A stretch of 64,000 nucleotides of DNA, taken from NCBI GenBank assembly GCA_020186115.1, contig WSYJ01000185.1, forward strand, positions 1 to 64,000, written 5' to 3'. Position 1 is the first letter of the stretch. Each line of letters starts with the position of its first letter. The stretch is from Histomonas meleagridis (taxonomy: Eukaryota > Parabasalia > Tritrichomonadida > Dientamoebidae). The notes under the pieces were generated by a model. The model had not been told where the DNA came from and ran no database searches. It saw only the letters and a list, made by a program, of their open reading frames with translations. Position numbers and translations under genes: made by a program. Positions 36,569-46,682 of this stretch are shown piece by piece.

Positions 36569-37663
36569 TTATACAATTGAACAATTGCATTTGACACCTG
36601 TCAAGCTTGATTCACTGCTTTCTAGAGAACATGATACATCGCTCGCTGTACTTTTATTCGAATTGTTACTTTTTACCTCTTTCTCAGCAGTTTTATTATG
36701 GCAATTCACTGTTTGCTTAACATTGCCCATATTAAGCGGTATATTGGAAATTGTGCTTACTAAAGTTGGATCTAGCAGCTCCCAATCTAAACACTGATCA
36801 TCGCCACCAAGTTCATCAATAGCACGATTGATTACCCTATAGTAGAACTGATAATCAGGTCTGTCATAGAATCCAAGGCTTAACGTCTTAAGGTATATCT
36901 GCTGGAATTGTTTTGGAAGAGATTTGAATAAACAAGGAACCTGAATAGTACGCTTAATTTTGATGGTCTCCTCCTTATCTTTACTACCTGGCCATGGTAG
37001 TCGATGGTCAACAAGTTCAACAACTGTGTAAAGCCATGAAAATATATCATCGCGCCGACTAAGATCATGGCCCTCGTGAGCATAAATGGATGCAAAAGAG
37101 CAAGTGCCCACAAATCCTGGATGCTCTCTTTCAGGTAAATGCTCATTTGTTTCGCGATCTATGTATCTGCGAGATAAACCAAAATCTATCAAACAAATTG
37201 GATGGCTGCGATCAGGACGTATGAGAAAATTACCAGGTTTTATATCTCTATGTATATATCCCTTATCATGGAAGCATTCAATACATTTAAGCATTTCGCG
37301 TGCAACAAATGTAGCTGTATATTTTGTGTATTTCTGGTTCGGGAGGATTCGTCGGAGAGCAGACGTTGATGGGCCGAGTAATTCCATTACAAAAAATCTA
37401 ATATCATCTGTTTCACCTGAGCAATAATACTTAGGGAAATATGGAGTGCCTTGTATTTTCTTTAGAAAGTGTATTTCTTCGGCCATTCCCTTCTTTTTTG
37501 CATTTTTTGCTTCGACTTTCATTGCAAATAATCCATTTGAATTATGTGTATAAACAGAATATATTTCTCCATAACCTCCATATCCGATGTGCTTGGCAAT
37601 GATGAACTGTTTTATTCTGGTATTTGGGGAATAAACTGTTTTTCCTTGGCTGTTTGGTTTCAT
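36569..37663 (-). CDS. CK1/TTBK-group protein kinase with CaaX-like C-terminus
   Basis: About 364 residues starting MKPNSQGKTVYS (the codons before it lack an ATG). Kinase motifs are complete: a glycine loop GYGGYGEIYSV, the VAIK-type lysine in FAMKVEAK, HRDIKPGNF at about 143, and DFGLSRRY. The GTCSFAS and RRDDIFSWLY segments belong to the CK1 superfamily and lean toward tau-tubulin kinase types. A Ser-rich tail ends in CNCSIV: CSIV is a plausible CaaX prenylation box with an extra Cys for palmitoylation, suggesting membrane attachment as in yeast Yck1/2 or CK1-gamma by a different lipid. Catalysis is well supported; lipidation is inference. Confidence 0.88.
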   Translation of the reverse strand: MKPNSQGKTVYSPNTRIKQFIIAKHIGYGGYGEIYSVYTHNSNGLFAMKVEAKNAKKKGMAEEIHFLKKIQGTPYFPKYYCSGETDDIRFFVMELLGPSTSALRRILPNQKYTKYTATFVAREMLKCIECFHDKGYIHRDIKPGNFLIRPDRSHPICLIDFGLSRRYIDRETNEHLPEREHPGFVGTCSFASIYAHEGHDLSRRDDIFSWLYTVVELVDHRLPWPGSKDKEETIKIKRTIQVPCLFKSLPKQFQQIYLKTLSLGFYDRPDYQFYYRVINRAIDELGGDDQCLDWELLDPTLVSTISNIPLNMGNVKQTVNCHNKTAEKEVKSNNSNKSTASDVSCSLESSESSLTGVKCNCSIV

Positions 37664-37911
37664 GCCAAATTCCCCCACAAAAAAATTGACCGTAAGAGGT
37701 TTATTTTTTGAATATAGATTGGCGGTTAAATTACTTTACGACATAAAAAAAGTTAAATGCGGCAGGTTTACACAAAATTACGGTTTCTGATCAAAAACAA
37801 CACAATGTTTCTACAAATTTAATGGAATTCCAAACTAGTTTGTGTAATTTAAATAAAAATAAACTTTTCAAATATTCCTGATTCGAAAAGCACTCGGTAA
37901 AGGAGGGATGA

Positions 37912-38764
37912 GAAAAATTATCTATAAATTATGAACTTAATTTAAAAAGTTTAAGAAACAACTATTCAAAATTAATTGTTCAATTTCTGCATGAAATCGG
38001 TATTAAGTTTGAGCAAGAAATTTTTCCACAACCATCTATGAATATGATCAATTTAGCTGTCAACAGAGCCACAAAAGGTATAATTCCCAAAGCAGTTGAG
38101 AACTTAAGTAGATCAACATCTATGGTTTTAATCAATGCATATGCTTTAATTCTAAATGGAAGACAAAATTTGATATGAAAACTGGAAGTCCTGATGACGT
38201 ATGGAAACTTGCAAATCCCAAGTTTGTATTTGATTCAATAGCAATGAATTACATGGTCATCAAGTCTATAAACTTACCAGTAGCCATTCTTCCTACTTTC
38301 AAAATGGTTCTAATTCCTTACCAAGATGACTACTCTATGGTTATTTGTCTTCCACATGAAATAAAACCAATAGAAATCACTGAAAAAGAATTTATGGAAG
38401 GAATTAATTCACCAATATCAGATTAATAATGCCAAAGTTCGAATTCTCATCGGACATAGACCTTATTCCTTTTATGAAATCACTTGGAATGAATTCGATT
38501 TTCTCAGAAAATGCAGAATGCCCTAATGAAGAATTTCAGTATCATGTTTCAGGATTTTATCAGAAGGTGAAAATCGATGTTTCTGAGACATCAACAGTCG
38601 CAGCTGCTGTGTTGACCATGGAATACAGACCGAAGAGCCATATTTCTAGTAACCAACCAACAATATTTTGGGTAAACCACCCTTTCTTTTTAGTGATAAT
38701 GTACAATTCAACAAATGCAATCTTGTTCGCTGGTAATGTCTATTTTCTAAAGTTTGAATATTAA
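37912..38764 (+). pseudogene. Serpin remnant with single-base frame breaks and missing N-terminus
   Basis: Three frames together read as a serpin. About 37912-38155 gives a helix and ATKGIIPKAV then STSMVLINAYA. About 38160-38426 gives KTKFDMKTGSPDDVW and IPYQDDYSMVICLP. About 38420-38764 gives MPKFEFSSDIDL, the SLGMNSIFS motif, the hinge ETSTVAAAV and the terminal HPFFLVIMYNSTNAILF. The first break is at AATGG (38155-38159), where the family expects an N/F-x-W-K-T-KF reading; the second is near 38424. The first 100 or so residues of a serpin are absent. The hinge still looks inhibitory. Most likely a decaying gene, but both breaks are one base, so sequence error cannot be excluded. Confidence 0.7.
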
Positions 38765-39166
38765 ATATTTGATATGCTTTATATAATTATTTCATTAAAT
38801 CCAAATAATACCACTTTTTTTGAGGAACTTTTGAAACATTATAAACCTTGTTCAACAAGTGATTAAGCGGAATTTATAAAAAAAAAATCAATGATCTGTT
38901 ACAACAACGAATTTTTAAAAATAAGAACACGTTTTAGATATGCGAAATAAAACAATTTCATAAGTCAATCATGAATAACTGTGAATAATCAATTCTATTT
39001 CACCCAAATTTTCTCATTTAATGTTATATTTTATAATTTAAATAAAGGATAAAAAAAAAAGAGCGATTCAAAAGATTGGTACAAATTGAACACAAATTGA
39101 AAAATTAAGGTTCATTTTTTTTTAGTTAGATTTATAGTAAACAAAATTTTATAGTTGACAATGAAA
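38765..39166. other. Intergenic region 3' of the ankyrin array
   Basis: About 400 AT-rich bases with several poly-A runs. The last ankyrin unit of the minus-strand array stops at 39167-39169. No gene is seen. Confidence 0.45.
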
Positions 39167-42100
39167 TTATGATATAGTCAATTGACCACCTTCACGAAAC
39201 AATGCAACTACATTCTTATGCCCTTTTTTAAGTGCTAGCATAAAAGCTGTTTTAAATAATTCTAATAATTTTCAAATGTTATTTGAAAATTTTGAATTGG
39301 TAAAATAAATTTTAAATAAAACTAATGAATATCTTTAGCATTAATATCAATTCTTTCTTGTTCAAGAAGTAATTTAACTATTTCTGTATTACCTTTTGAA
39401 GATGCATTCATAAGTGCTGTTCTAAATAATTTGAATAATTTCCAAATATTATTTTAAAATAAGAAATAACACAAATAAATTCTAAATAAAACAAATAAAT
39501 ATCTTTAGCATTAATATCAATTCCTTTTTGTTTAAGAAGTAATTTAACTATTTCTGTATGACCATGAAAAGATGATAATGTAAGTGCTGTTTGAAATATT
39601 TAAAATAATTTCCAAATATTATTTTGGAATATAAAATTATTAAATCAAATATTCAATAAAACTAATGAATATTTTTGGCATTAATATCAATTCCTTCTTG
39701 TTCAAGAAGTAATTCAACAATTTCTGTGTAACCTTTTGAAGATGCTAACATAAGCGTTGTATTAAATAATTTAAATAATTTCCAAATATTATTTTGAAAT
39801 TTTGAATTATTAAAACAAATTTTAAATAAAACTAATGAATATCTTTAACATTCATATCAATTCCTTTTTGTTCAAGAAGTAATTTAATGATTTCTGTGTG
39901 CCCTTTCTCAAATGCTAACATAAAAGCTGTTTTAAATGTTTTGAATAATTTCCAAATATTTTTACGAAATAGAAAATTATTAAAATAAAGATTAATTAAA
40001 AAAAATAAATCCCATGAACATTAACATCTATTCGTTTTTGTTTAAGAAGCAATTTAACTATTTCGGTATGACCTTTTGAAGATGCGTTTATAAGTACTGT
40101 CCAAAATAATTTAAATAATTTCCAAATGTTATTTGAAAATTTTGAATTGTTAAAATAAACATTAAATAAAACTAATGAACATCTTTTGCATTGGCATCAA
40201 TTCCTTCATGCTCAAGAAGTAATTTAACTATTTCCATATGAACTTTTGAAGATGCAAACATAAGTGCTGTATTAAATAATTCAAATAATTTCCAAATATT
40301 ATTTTATAATAGAAAATTATTAAAAGAAATTTTAAATAAAACTAACGAACATCTTTAGCGTTAACATCAATTCCTTGTTGTTCAAGAAGTAATTTAACGA
40401 TTTCTGTGGAACATTTTTCAGATGCATACATAAGTGATGTTTTAATAATTTTTAGTAATTTCCAAATATTATTTTGAATTTTTAAATTATTAATATAAAT
40501 TTTAAATAAAACTTATAAATATCTTTTGCATTAATATCAATTTCTTCTTGATCAAGAAGTAATTTAACTACTTCTATTTTATTATTTTGAACTGCACTAA
40601 TAAGTGCTGTATAAAATAATATAAATAATTTCCAAATATTATTTTGAAATATCAAATAATTAAAATAAATCCAAAATAAAACAAACAAATATCTTCAGCA
40701 TTAATATCAATTCCTTTTTGTTCAAGAAGTAATTTAACTATTTCTATATGACCCCTCCATGATGCTTCAATAAGTGCTGTATCAAATAATTTAAATAATT
40801 TCCAAATATTATTTTGAAACACAAAATTATCAAAACGAATATTAAATAAAACAAATAAATACTTTTAGCATTAATGTCAATTCCTTTTTGTTCAAGAAGT
40901 AATTTAACTATTTCTGTACTACCTTCTTCAGATGCATACATAAGTGCTGTATGAAGTAATTTGAATAATTTCCAAATATTATTTTGAAATATAAAATTAT
41001 TAAAATAAATTATAAATAAAACAAATAAACACCTTTAGCATTAATGTCAATTCCTTTTTGTTCAAGAAGTAACCTAACGATTTCTGTATGACCATATTTA
41101 GATGCATAAATAAGTGCTGTTCTAAATATTTTGAATAATTTCCAAATATTATTTTGAAATACTATATTATTAAAATAAATTTTAAATAAAACAAATAAAT
41201 ATCTTTAGCATTAATATCAATTCCTTTTTGTTCAAGAAGTAATTGAACTATTTCTATATGACCTTTCCATGATGCTTCAATAAGTGCTGTATCAAATAAT
41301 TTAAATAATTTCCAAATATTATTTTGAAACACAAAATTATCAAAACGAATATTAAATAAAACAAATAAATACTTTTAGCATTAATGTCAATTCCTTTTTG
41401 TTCAAGAAGTAATTTAACTATTTCTGTACTACCTTCTTCAGATGGATACATAAGTGCTGTATGAAGTAATTTAAATAATTTCCAAATATTATTTTGAAAT
41501 ATAAAATTATTAAAATAAATTATAAATAAAACAAATAAACACCTTTAGCATTAATGTCAATTCCTTTTTGTTCAAGAAGTAATTTAACTATTTCTGTATG
41601 ACCATATAAAGATGCCCAAACAAGTGCTGTTTTAAATAATTTAAATAATTTCCAAATATTATTTTGAAATATAAAATTATTAAAATAAATCCAAAATAAA
41701 ACAAATAAATATCTTTAGCATTAATATCAATTCCTTCTTGTTCAAGAAGTAATTTTACTATTTTTATATGACCAAATTGGGATGCTAAAATAAGTGCTGT
41801 TTCAAATATTTAAAATAATTTCCAAATATTATTATGAAATATTAATTTATTAATATAAATATTAAATAAAACAAATAAATATCTTTAGCATTAATGTCAA
41901 TTCCTTCTTGCGCAAGAAGTAACTTAACCATTTCAAAATATCTATTTGAAACTGCTATAATAAGTGGTGTTTTAAATAATTTAAATAATTTCCAAATATT
42001 ATTTTTAAATTGTAAATTATCTTTTTTAAGAAGTAATTTAACTATTTTTGTGAAGCCATTTGTAGATGCTAAAATAAGTGCTGTCCAAAACAATTCAAAT

Positions 42101-42424
42101 AACTCCCAACTATTATTTTGAAATTTTAAAATGTTGAAATAAATATTAAATAAAATTTACAAATACCATGAATATTAACATCAATTTCTTTTTGTTCAAT
42201 AAGCAATTTAGCTACTTTCGTGTTCCCGAATATACATGCATATATAAGTGTTGTATTAAATATTTTAATTAAACTCTAAACATTATGTTGAAATACCAAA
42301 TTATTAAAATAAATCCAAAATAAAACAAGAAAATATCTTTAGCATTAATATCAATTCCTTTTTGTTCAAGAAGTAATTTAACAATTTCAGTGTTCGCATT
42401 CTCAGATGCCCACATAAGTGCTGT
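39167..42424 (-). repeat. Array of 20 ankyrin units, 18 steps of exactly 170 nt and one of 114 nt
   Basis: Each unit has an 87-nt ankyrin segment (T-A-L...IVKLLLEQ-GIDINAK) followed by an 83-nt AT-rich spacer. Segments in transcription order: 42338-42424, 42168-42254, one truncated unit ending at 42084, then 41884-41970 and every 170 nt down to 39334-39420, and a terminal unit 39167-39250 that ends GGQLTIS and a stop. None of the segments I translated has a stop or an indel; substitutions fall mainly at the surface positions ankyrins normally vary. Since 170 is not a multiple of three, each spacer shifts the frame. The spacers begin near GATATTTATTTG and end AAATTATTT-NNN-ACAGC. The spacers lack the known trichomonad intron ends. 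The array may be exons with unrecognised introns, a cassette reservoir, or a degenerate satellite. Confidence 0.75.
40694..41460 (-). repeat. Near-identical three-unit (510-nt) duplication inside the ankyrin array
   Basis: Units at 40864-40950 and 40694-40780 are nearly identical to units at 41374-41460 and 41204-41290, including their spacers, at a distance of 510 nt (three periods). This marks a recent multi-unit expansion inside an otherwise diverged array. Confidence 0.7.
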
Positions 42425-42499
42425 TTTAATAATTTTTAGTAATTTCCAAATATTATTTTGAAATAAAATAATGTTAAAATAAATATCAAATAAAATAAA

Positions 42500-43699
42500 T
42501 CAATCAATATCTTTAGCATTAACATCAAAACCATGTTGTATCATATATTTAACAAGTTCACTGTTTCCTGATTTAAACATAAATCTTGAAATATATATTG
42601 GAATTTGATTATCTTGGAGAAAATCTTTAATAAGATATAAATTTCCTATTTTAGCAGTTTCATTGATTATGAAATCTTTGATTTCCATTCCTTTTTCAAG
42701 TAAAAATGAAAGAATTTCATAATTTCCACTTGTTATACATATGAAACCCAAATTATTAATGATCTGTTTTTTGTTCTCATTTAATGAAAGATGTGTATCT
42801 CTTTGAATATCTTCTTCCAAATTTTCGATTTTTTTTTCATAAACATAATGAAAGATATCATTTCGATGGAATTCAACTGCTGTTTTATGTACATCTTCAA
42901 ATGATGAATTATTTTGTTCACATAAATGAATAATTTCAAGATTTCCACCTGCAACTGCATATTTACCTGTATTGATTACATTTGCACCATTCATAAGTAA
43001 ATATTTAAAACATTTAACCGAAGAAAAAAATGCTGCATAATCAATTAATGAAACATTTTCTTTATTAATAAACGAGCATCTTTCATAAAGTGATGGCTCA
43101 ATTGTTTGATTAAAATCAAAATTACTTTGTGATGATATTTCTTGAAGTTTTTCTATTTCATCATTTCGAATTATTTTCGTAATTTCATTTGGATTAACTC
43201 CTTCTTTAATATATTTCTTAAATTGTAGTTCATCAGAATGTTGAATTAGTTTATTGTTTCCAACATTTGTTTTATAAAATTTAAAATAATCTGATTTAAT
43301 GTTGTTTGTGATTTTTTTATCAATTAAATTTCGTTCAATCATTTCCTCAATTAAAAAATATGATTCTTGTGAATTAATGTTTATTATATAATTACGAAAA
43401 ACTTTAATAATTTTTGCGATATTTTGATTTATTCCTTCTTCTTTTATTTGGATTTTTTCTAAATAATTTAAGTATGAAATGTTAATTTTTATATGAGAAG
43501 AAAATGCAGAATAAATTAAATTACTAATAATTAAATTAAATGTATATGGAAAATGTATATCAAATAATTCCATTGTTTGTTCAATTGCAGTTTCAAGATT
43601 GTCTTGCGTTAAAGTAAAAATGATTTGTTCAAGTTTAGTTAACAATCCCATAGAATTATATTTATAATTATTGTCTTTATTTATAGTACACTGATTCAT
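42500..43699 (-). CDS. DUF3447/ankyrin-type protein leading into the ankyrin array
   Basis: A protein of 399 residues: an N-terminal helical region with MIERNLIDKK, then ankyrin-like repeats with KYLLMNGANVI, YEILSFLLEKGM and LVKYMIQHGFDVNAKD. The N-terminal type (DUF3447-like) is best known from Trichomonas vaginalis ankyrin proteins. The frame stops just after NAKDID, exactly where every array unit meets its spacer. The first spacer here is 87 nt instead of 83 because of a 4-nt insertion. If the spacer is removed, the protein continues into 20 more repeats (about 1,000 residues in all); if not, this is the whole product. Ankyrin proteins act as binding scaffolds; the partner is unknown. Confidence 0.75.
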   Translation of the reverse strand: MNQCTINKDNNYKYNSMGLLTKLEQIIFTLTQDNLETAIEQTMELFDIHFPYTFNLIISNLIYSAFSSHIKINISYLNYLEKIQIKEEGINQNIAKIIKVFRNYIININSQESYFLIEEMIERNLIDKKITNNIKSDYFKFYKTNVGNNKLIQHSDELQFKKYIKEGVNPNEITKIIRNDEIEKLQEISSQSNFDFNQTIEPSLYERCSFINKENVSLIDYAAFFSSVKCFKYLLMNGANVINTGKYAVAGGNLEIIHLCEQNNSSFEDVHKTAVEFHRNDIFHYVYEKKIENLEEDIQRDTHLSLNENKKQIINNLGFICITSGNYEILSFLLEKGMEIKDFIINETAKIGNLYLIKDFLQDNQIPIYISRFMFKSGNSELVKYMIQHGFDVNAKDID

Positions 43700-44231
43700 T
43701 AAATATAATTAGAATTACCTGTTTTTCGTTGATGAAATAATACAGAACTGCGTCACTTTTTACACATCGATAAACGTTCACCAACAAGAACCATAAGGCC
43801 TCTATGAAAAAGTGAATTTCACTCAATCATCCGACTAATTATCTTCTCAATTTTATTAAAGGTCAAATTGCATTTATTAACAAATATATTTCAAATTTTT
43901 TGTGCAAATAGATAACAGATAAATCGTACTGCTTTAATATATGTATTCATATTACTTAATTTGATATTTTCGTTTTATCTACAAAGTAAATTTTGTGTAA
44001 CTTAAGGAATCAATCAAAATGTGATATATCCAATCAATTCCACAAATTCATTACAATGAATTCTCTTTTCAAACATGAGCAAATCGAAAAAGAAAAACAG
44101 AGTTATTAATTAGTTCAATTGCATCATTTGTCTCACACTCATTGCACATAATTTCACAATTGCAATTTAAACATTTTCCACTTAAAAACATACAAAATAA
44201 AAATAGTGAAACGAAGAATTATTTATTTTCT
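43700..44231. other. Intergenic region
   Basis: About 530 AT-rich bases holding the promoter of the DUF3447/ankyrin gene at the left and the 3' end of the TBC gene at the right. No gene is seen. Confidence 0.45.
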
Positions 44232-46682
44232 TTAATCAAAATCACTAATTTTTCCACCGACCTTTATAATCAAGTCTTGGTATTCTTTCTTGGACAGCAT
44301 CGTTTTATCCAATTGTGCCAATATTGAATGCCAATTTTGCATCCTATCGGACAAGTCGGGGTGCTGCAAAACCTCCAAAACTTTATCGATTTCGAACCCG
44401 ACAATTCTATCTGCATGAATTACGATAATTAACAATGAGAACGACAACAAGAATCTTGTTCCGAAGAACAAAAATCGTTCGAATATTCTAAGTTGGAATT
44501 CAGGCTGCCAATTAAATGTTTGGAATGCAGTCAAAAGCCAATTTGTGGTAAACATTGATAAATCGACATAACATTTATCAAGTGTTTGTAATACTTTTGG
44601 ACATTTCTTTGTCATTAATACCTTTAACATTTCATTTGACCTTAAAAGTCTTGGAAATTTCTTCAGGAAATAACCTCTTTGATTTATCTTCTTCCCTTTC
44701 ATCGTAGCTACAAAACAATAAAAAGCGGATTCTTCATCCATATAAGCTAAAAACATTCCCGCAATAAAACTCATGCCTTGCGTATACCCTAACTCTGGAT
44801 CTACTTGACAATATGCATATAATATATGACGTAATGACTCAATGAAATTGGGCTGTGAGAAAAATCCAATTTGTGGAAATGTCCGATTAAGATCTTTGTC
44901 AATTGTTACATATGCTTCATGTCGTGGATTATTTTCGATAAGTTGTAGCATTGGAACTTGGATGATCTTCTTATATGAGTCCGCATCTGTGATTAAACGC
45001 CACGCTTTAGAACGTATTGCATCGGGTATACCCTTCTTAACTCTTTGTGAAACTTTTGATGGCTTCTTGGTTATCCATCGGAACCAATCTTCAGTCATTT
45101 GATTCCACTTTAAGGACCGCTCGATTTCTTTCTGTGATTCAATTTGCGTAAGCTTCTTTTCTTGTTTCGATATGTTACGTTCCTGTATAAACCACCCATA
45201 ACGATCAAATTTCTCAGTGGCTGTTGTTGATGTGCTAACTTCTTCAGTATCATAGTTATGTGTAGTCGTCTTATTAGATCCTGAAGATGAAGAAGAAGAT
45301 GATGACGATGAGCCTTCTTCGCCGGATGTGGATTCCTTTGGTTGCTTTTTCTGGGGCTTTGCAGGCTCTTTGCCTTTTGGCTTCGGTTGTTCTTTAGGTG
45401 CTTCTTTCTCTTTAGGCTTCGGCTTTTCTTTTCCTTTTGGTTTTTCTTTAGCTTTGGCTGGCTCCTTTCCTTTTGGCTTTGGCTGCTCCTTAGGTTTGGC
45501 GGGCTCTTTCTCTTTCTTTGGCGCTTCTTTTTCTTTAGGTTTAACTGGTTCCTTTTCCTTAGGCTTTGGATGTTCTTTTCCTTTTGGCTTGGCGGGCTCT
45601 TTCTCCTTCGGTTTGGGTGCTTCCTTTTCCTTAGGTTTGGGATGCTCTTTTTCTTTTGGCTTTGGCGCTTCCTTCTCCTTTGGTTTTACTGGTTCCTTTT
45701 CTTTGGGTTTAGGAGCTTCTTTCTCTTTAGGCTTTGGATGCTCTTTTTCCTTTGGTTTAGGTGATTCTTTCTCCTTTGGCTTAGCAGGTTCCTTTTCTTT
45801 ATGCTTTGGAGCTTCCTTCTCCTTAGGTTTAGCAGGCTCTTTTTCTTTAGGTTTAGGCGATTCTTTCTCTTTTGGTTTGACTGGTTCCTTTTCCTTATGC
45901 TTTGGTTGTTCTTTTTCCTTTGGTTTAGCAGGTTCTTTACCCTTTGGTTTAGGATGCTCTTTTTCTTTAGGCTTTGGTGCTTCCTTCTCCTTTGGCTTAG
46001 TAGGCTCCTTTTCTTTAGGCTTTGGGTGTTCTTTTTCTTTAGGCTTTGGATGTTCCTTTTCCTTTGGTTTAGGCGATTCTTTCTCCTTTGGTTTAACTGG
46101 TTCCTTTTCCTTAGGCTTTGGTGCTTCTTTCTCTTTTGGCTTTGGGTGTTCCTTTTCTTTTGGTTTTGCAGGTTTACTGGATTCAGAAGACTCATCTGAA
46201 GAAGTGAAAGTTAAATCAGTTGTCACGGTTGAAGATTCTGTCCACTCATCATCTGAAGAAGAGCTTCCTTTTTTCTTTGGTTTTGTTAGTTCTTTTCCTT
46301 TTGGTTTTGGAGGTTCCTTTCCTTTCGATTTTGGCGGTTCTTTTTCCTTTGGTTTGGTATCCTTCTTTGGTTTCTGTTGCTGAGGTTCCAATGAATCACT
46401 GTCTGATGAAAACTTTTTGTTTGGTTTTTTGGCATTCTTGTTATCATTTTTGGTCGAATTTAACTTATTATCGCCTCCAGTTTTTCCCTTAGCCGGCTCT
46501 TTCTTTGCAGGCGGATTATTACTTGATTTAGTTGGGGTTTTCTGTTTTTCATCTTTTGATTTATCTTTCTTCAAACTGGAGCTGCTGCTGGAATCCTCAG
46601 AGCTTTGGTAAGATGATGTTGTGGTTGTGTCTTCGCTATCGCTTGATGATAATAAATCAATGCTATACGAAGTTTCACTCAT
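44232..46682 (-). CDS. TBC-domain Rab GTPase-activating protein with long KPKEKE repeat region
   Basis: A protein of 816 residues. Residues 1 to about 170 are Ser/Lys-rich. About 172-490 is a low-complexity block of 8-residue repeats of the type PKPKEKE-x. From about 545 comes a TBC domain with GIPDAIRSKAWRLI, the arginine-finger motif IDKDLNRTFP, and the glutamine-finger motif GYTQGMSF, so both catalytic residues are present. TBC proteins stimulate GTP hydrolysis by Rab proteins in membrane traffic. The highly charged repeat region may be a flexible tether or microtubule/anionic surface binder; that is inference. The DNA of the repeat (45330-46170) opens long antisense frames that are not genes. 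Confidence 0.88.
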   Translation of the reverse strand: MSETSYSIDLLSSSDSEDTTTTSSYQSSEDSSSSSSLKKDKSKDEKQKTPTKSSNNPPAKKEPAKGKTGGDNKLNSTKNDNKNAKKPNKKFSSDSDSLEPQQQKPKKDTKPKEKEPPKSKGKEPPKPKGKELTKPKKKGSSSSDDEWTESSTVTTDLTFTSSDESSESSKPAKPKEKEHPKPKEKEAPKPKEKEPVKPKEKESPKPKEKEHPKPKEKEHPKPKEKEPTKPKEKEAPKPKEKEHPKPKGKEPAKPKEKEQPKHKEKEPVKPKEKESPKPKEKEPAKPKEKEAPKHKEKEPAKPKEKESPKPKEKEHPKPKEKEAPKPKEKEPVKPKEKEAPKPKEKEHPKPKEKEAPKPKEKEPAKPKGKEHPKPKEKEPVKPKEKEAPKKEKEPAKPKEQPKPKGKEPAKAKEKPKGKEKPKPKEKEAPKEQPKPKGKEPAKPQKKQPKESTSGEEGSSSSSSSSSSGSNKTTTHNYDTEEVSTSTTATEKFDRYGWFIQERNISKQEKKLTQIESQKEIERSLKWNQMTEDWFRWITKKPSKVSQRVKKGIPDAIRSKAWRLITDADSYKKIIQVPMLQLIENNPRHEAYVTIDKDLNRTFPQIGFFSQPNFIESLRHILYAYCQVDPELGYTQGMSFIAGMFLAYMDEESAFYCFVATMKGKKINQRGYFLKKFPRLLRSNEMLKVLMTKKCPKVLQTLDKCYVDLSMFTTNWLLTAFQTFNWQPEFQLRIFERFLFFGTRFLLSFSLLIIVIHADRIVGFEIDKVLEVLQHPDLSDRMQNWHSILAQLDKTMLSKKEYQDLIIKVGGKISDFD
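45330..46170 (-). repeat. Imperfect 24-nt tandem repeat coding for Lys/Pro/Glu octapeptides
   Basis: About thirty copies encode PKPKEKE followed by one variable residue (H, A, P, S or Q). Synonymous differences between copies are frequent, so the protein pattern is kept despite DNA divergence. Confidence 0.8.

Noticed and set aside
39167-42424. Reading the array spacers straight through in the ankyrin frame as membrane-helix segments (IYLFYLIF...)
   Set aside because: Some spacers are open and hydrophobic in that frame, but others have stops and the next ankyrin unit is always in another frame.
39167-42424. CRISPR array
   Set aside because: The regular unit is 170 nt and codes for ankyrin repeats; there are no short identical repeats with unique spacers.
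39250-42511. Standard trichomonad introns in the spacers
   Set aside because: Neither the GTATGT start nor the ACTAACACACAG end is present; any splicing would need other signals.
45328-46611. Long plus-strand and alternate-frame ORFs opposite the KPKEKE region
   Set aside because: They mirror the repetitive DNA of the TBC gene and have low-complexity Phe/Ser/Gly content without a start signal.
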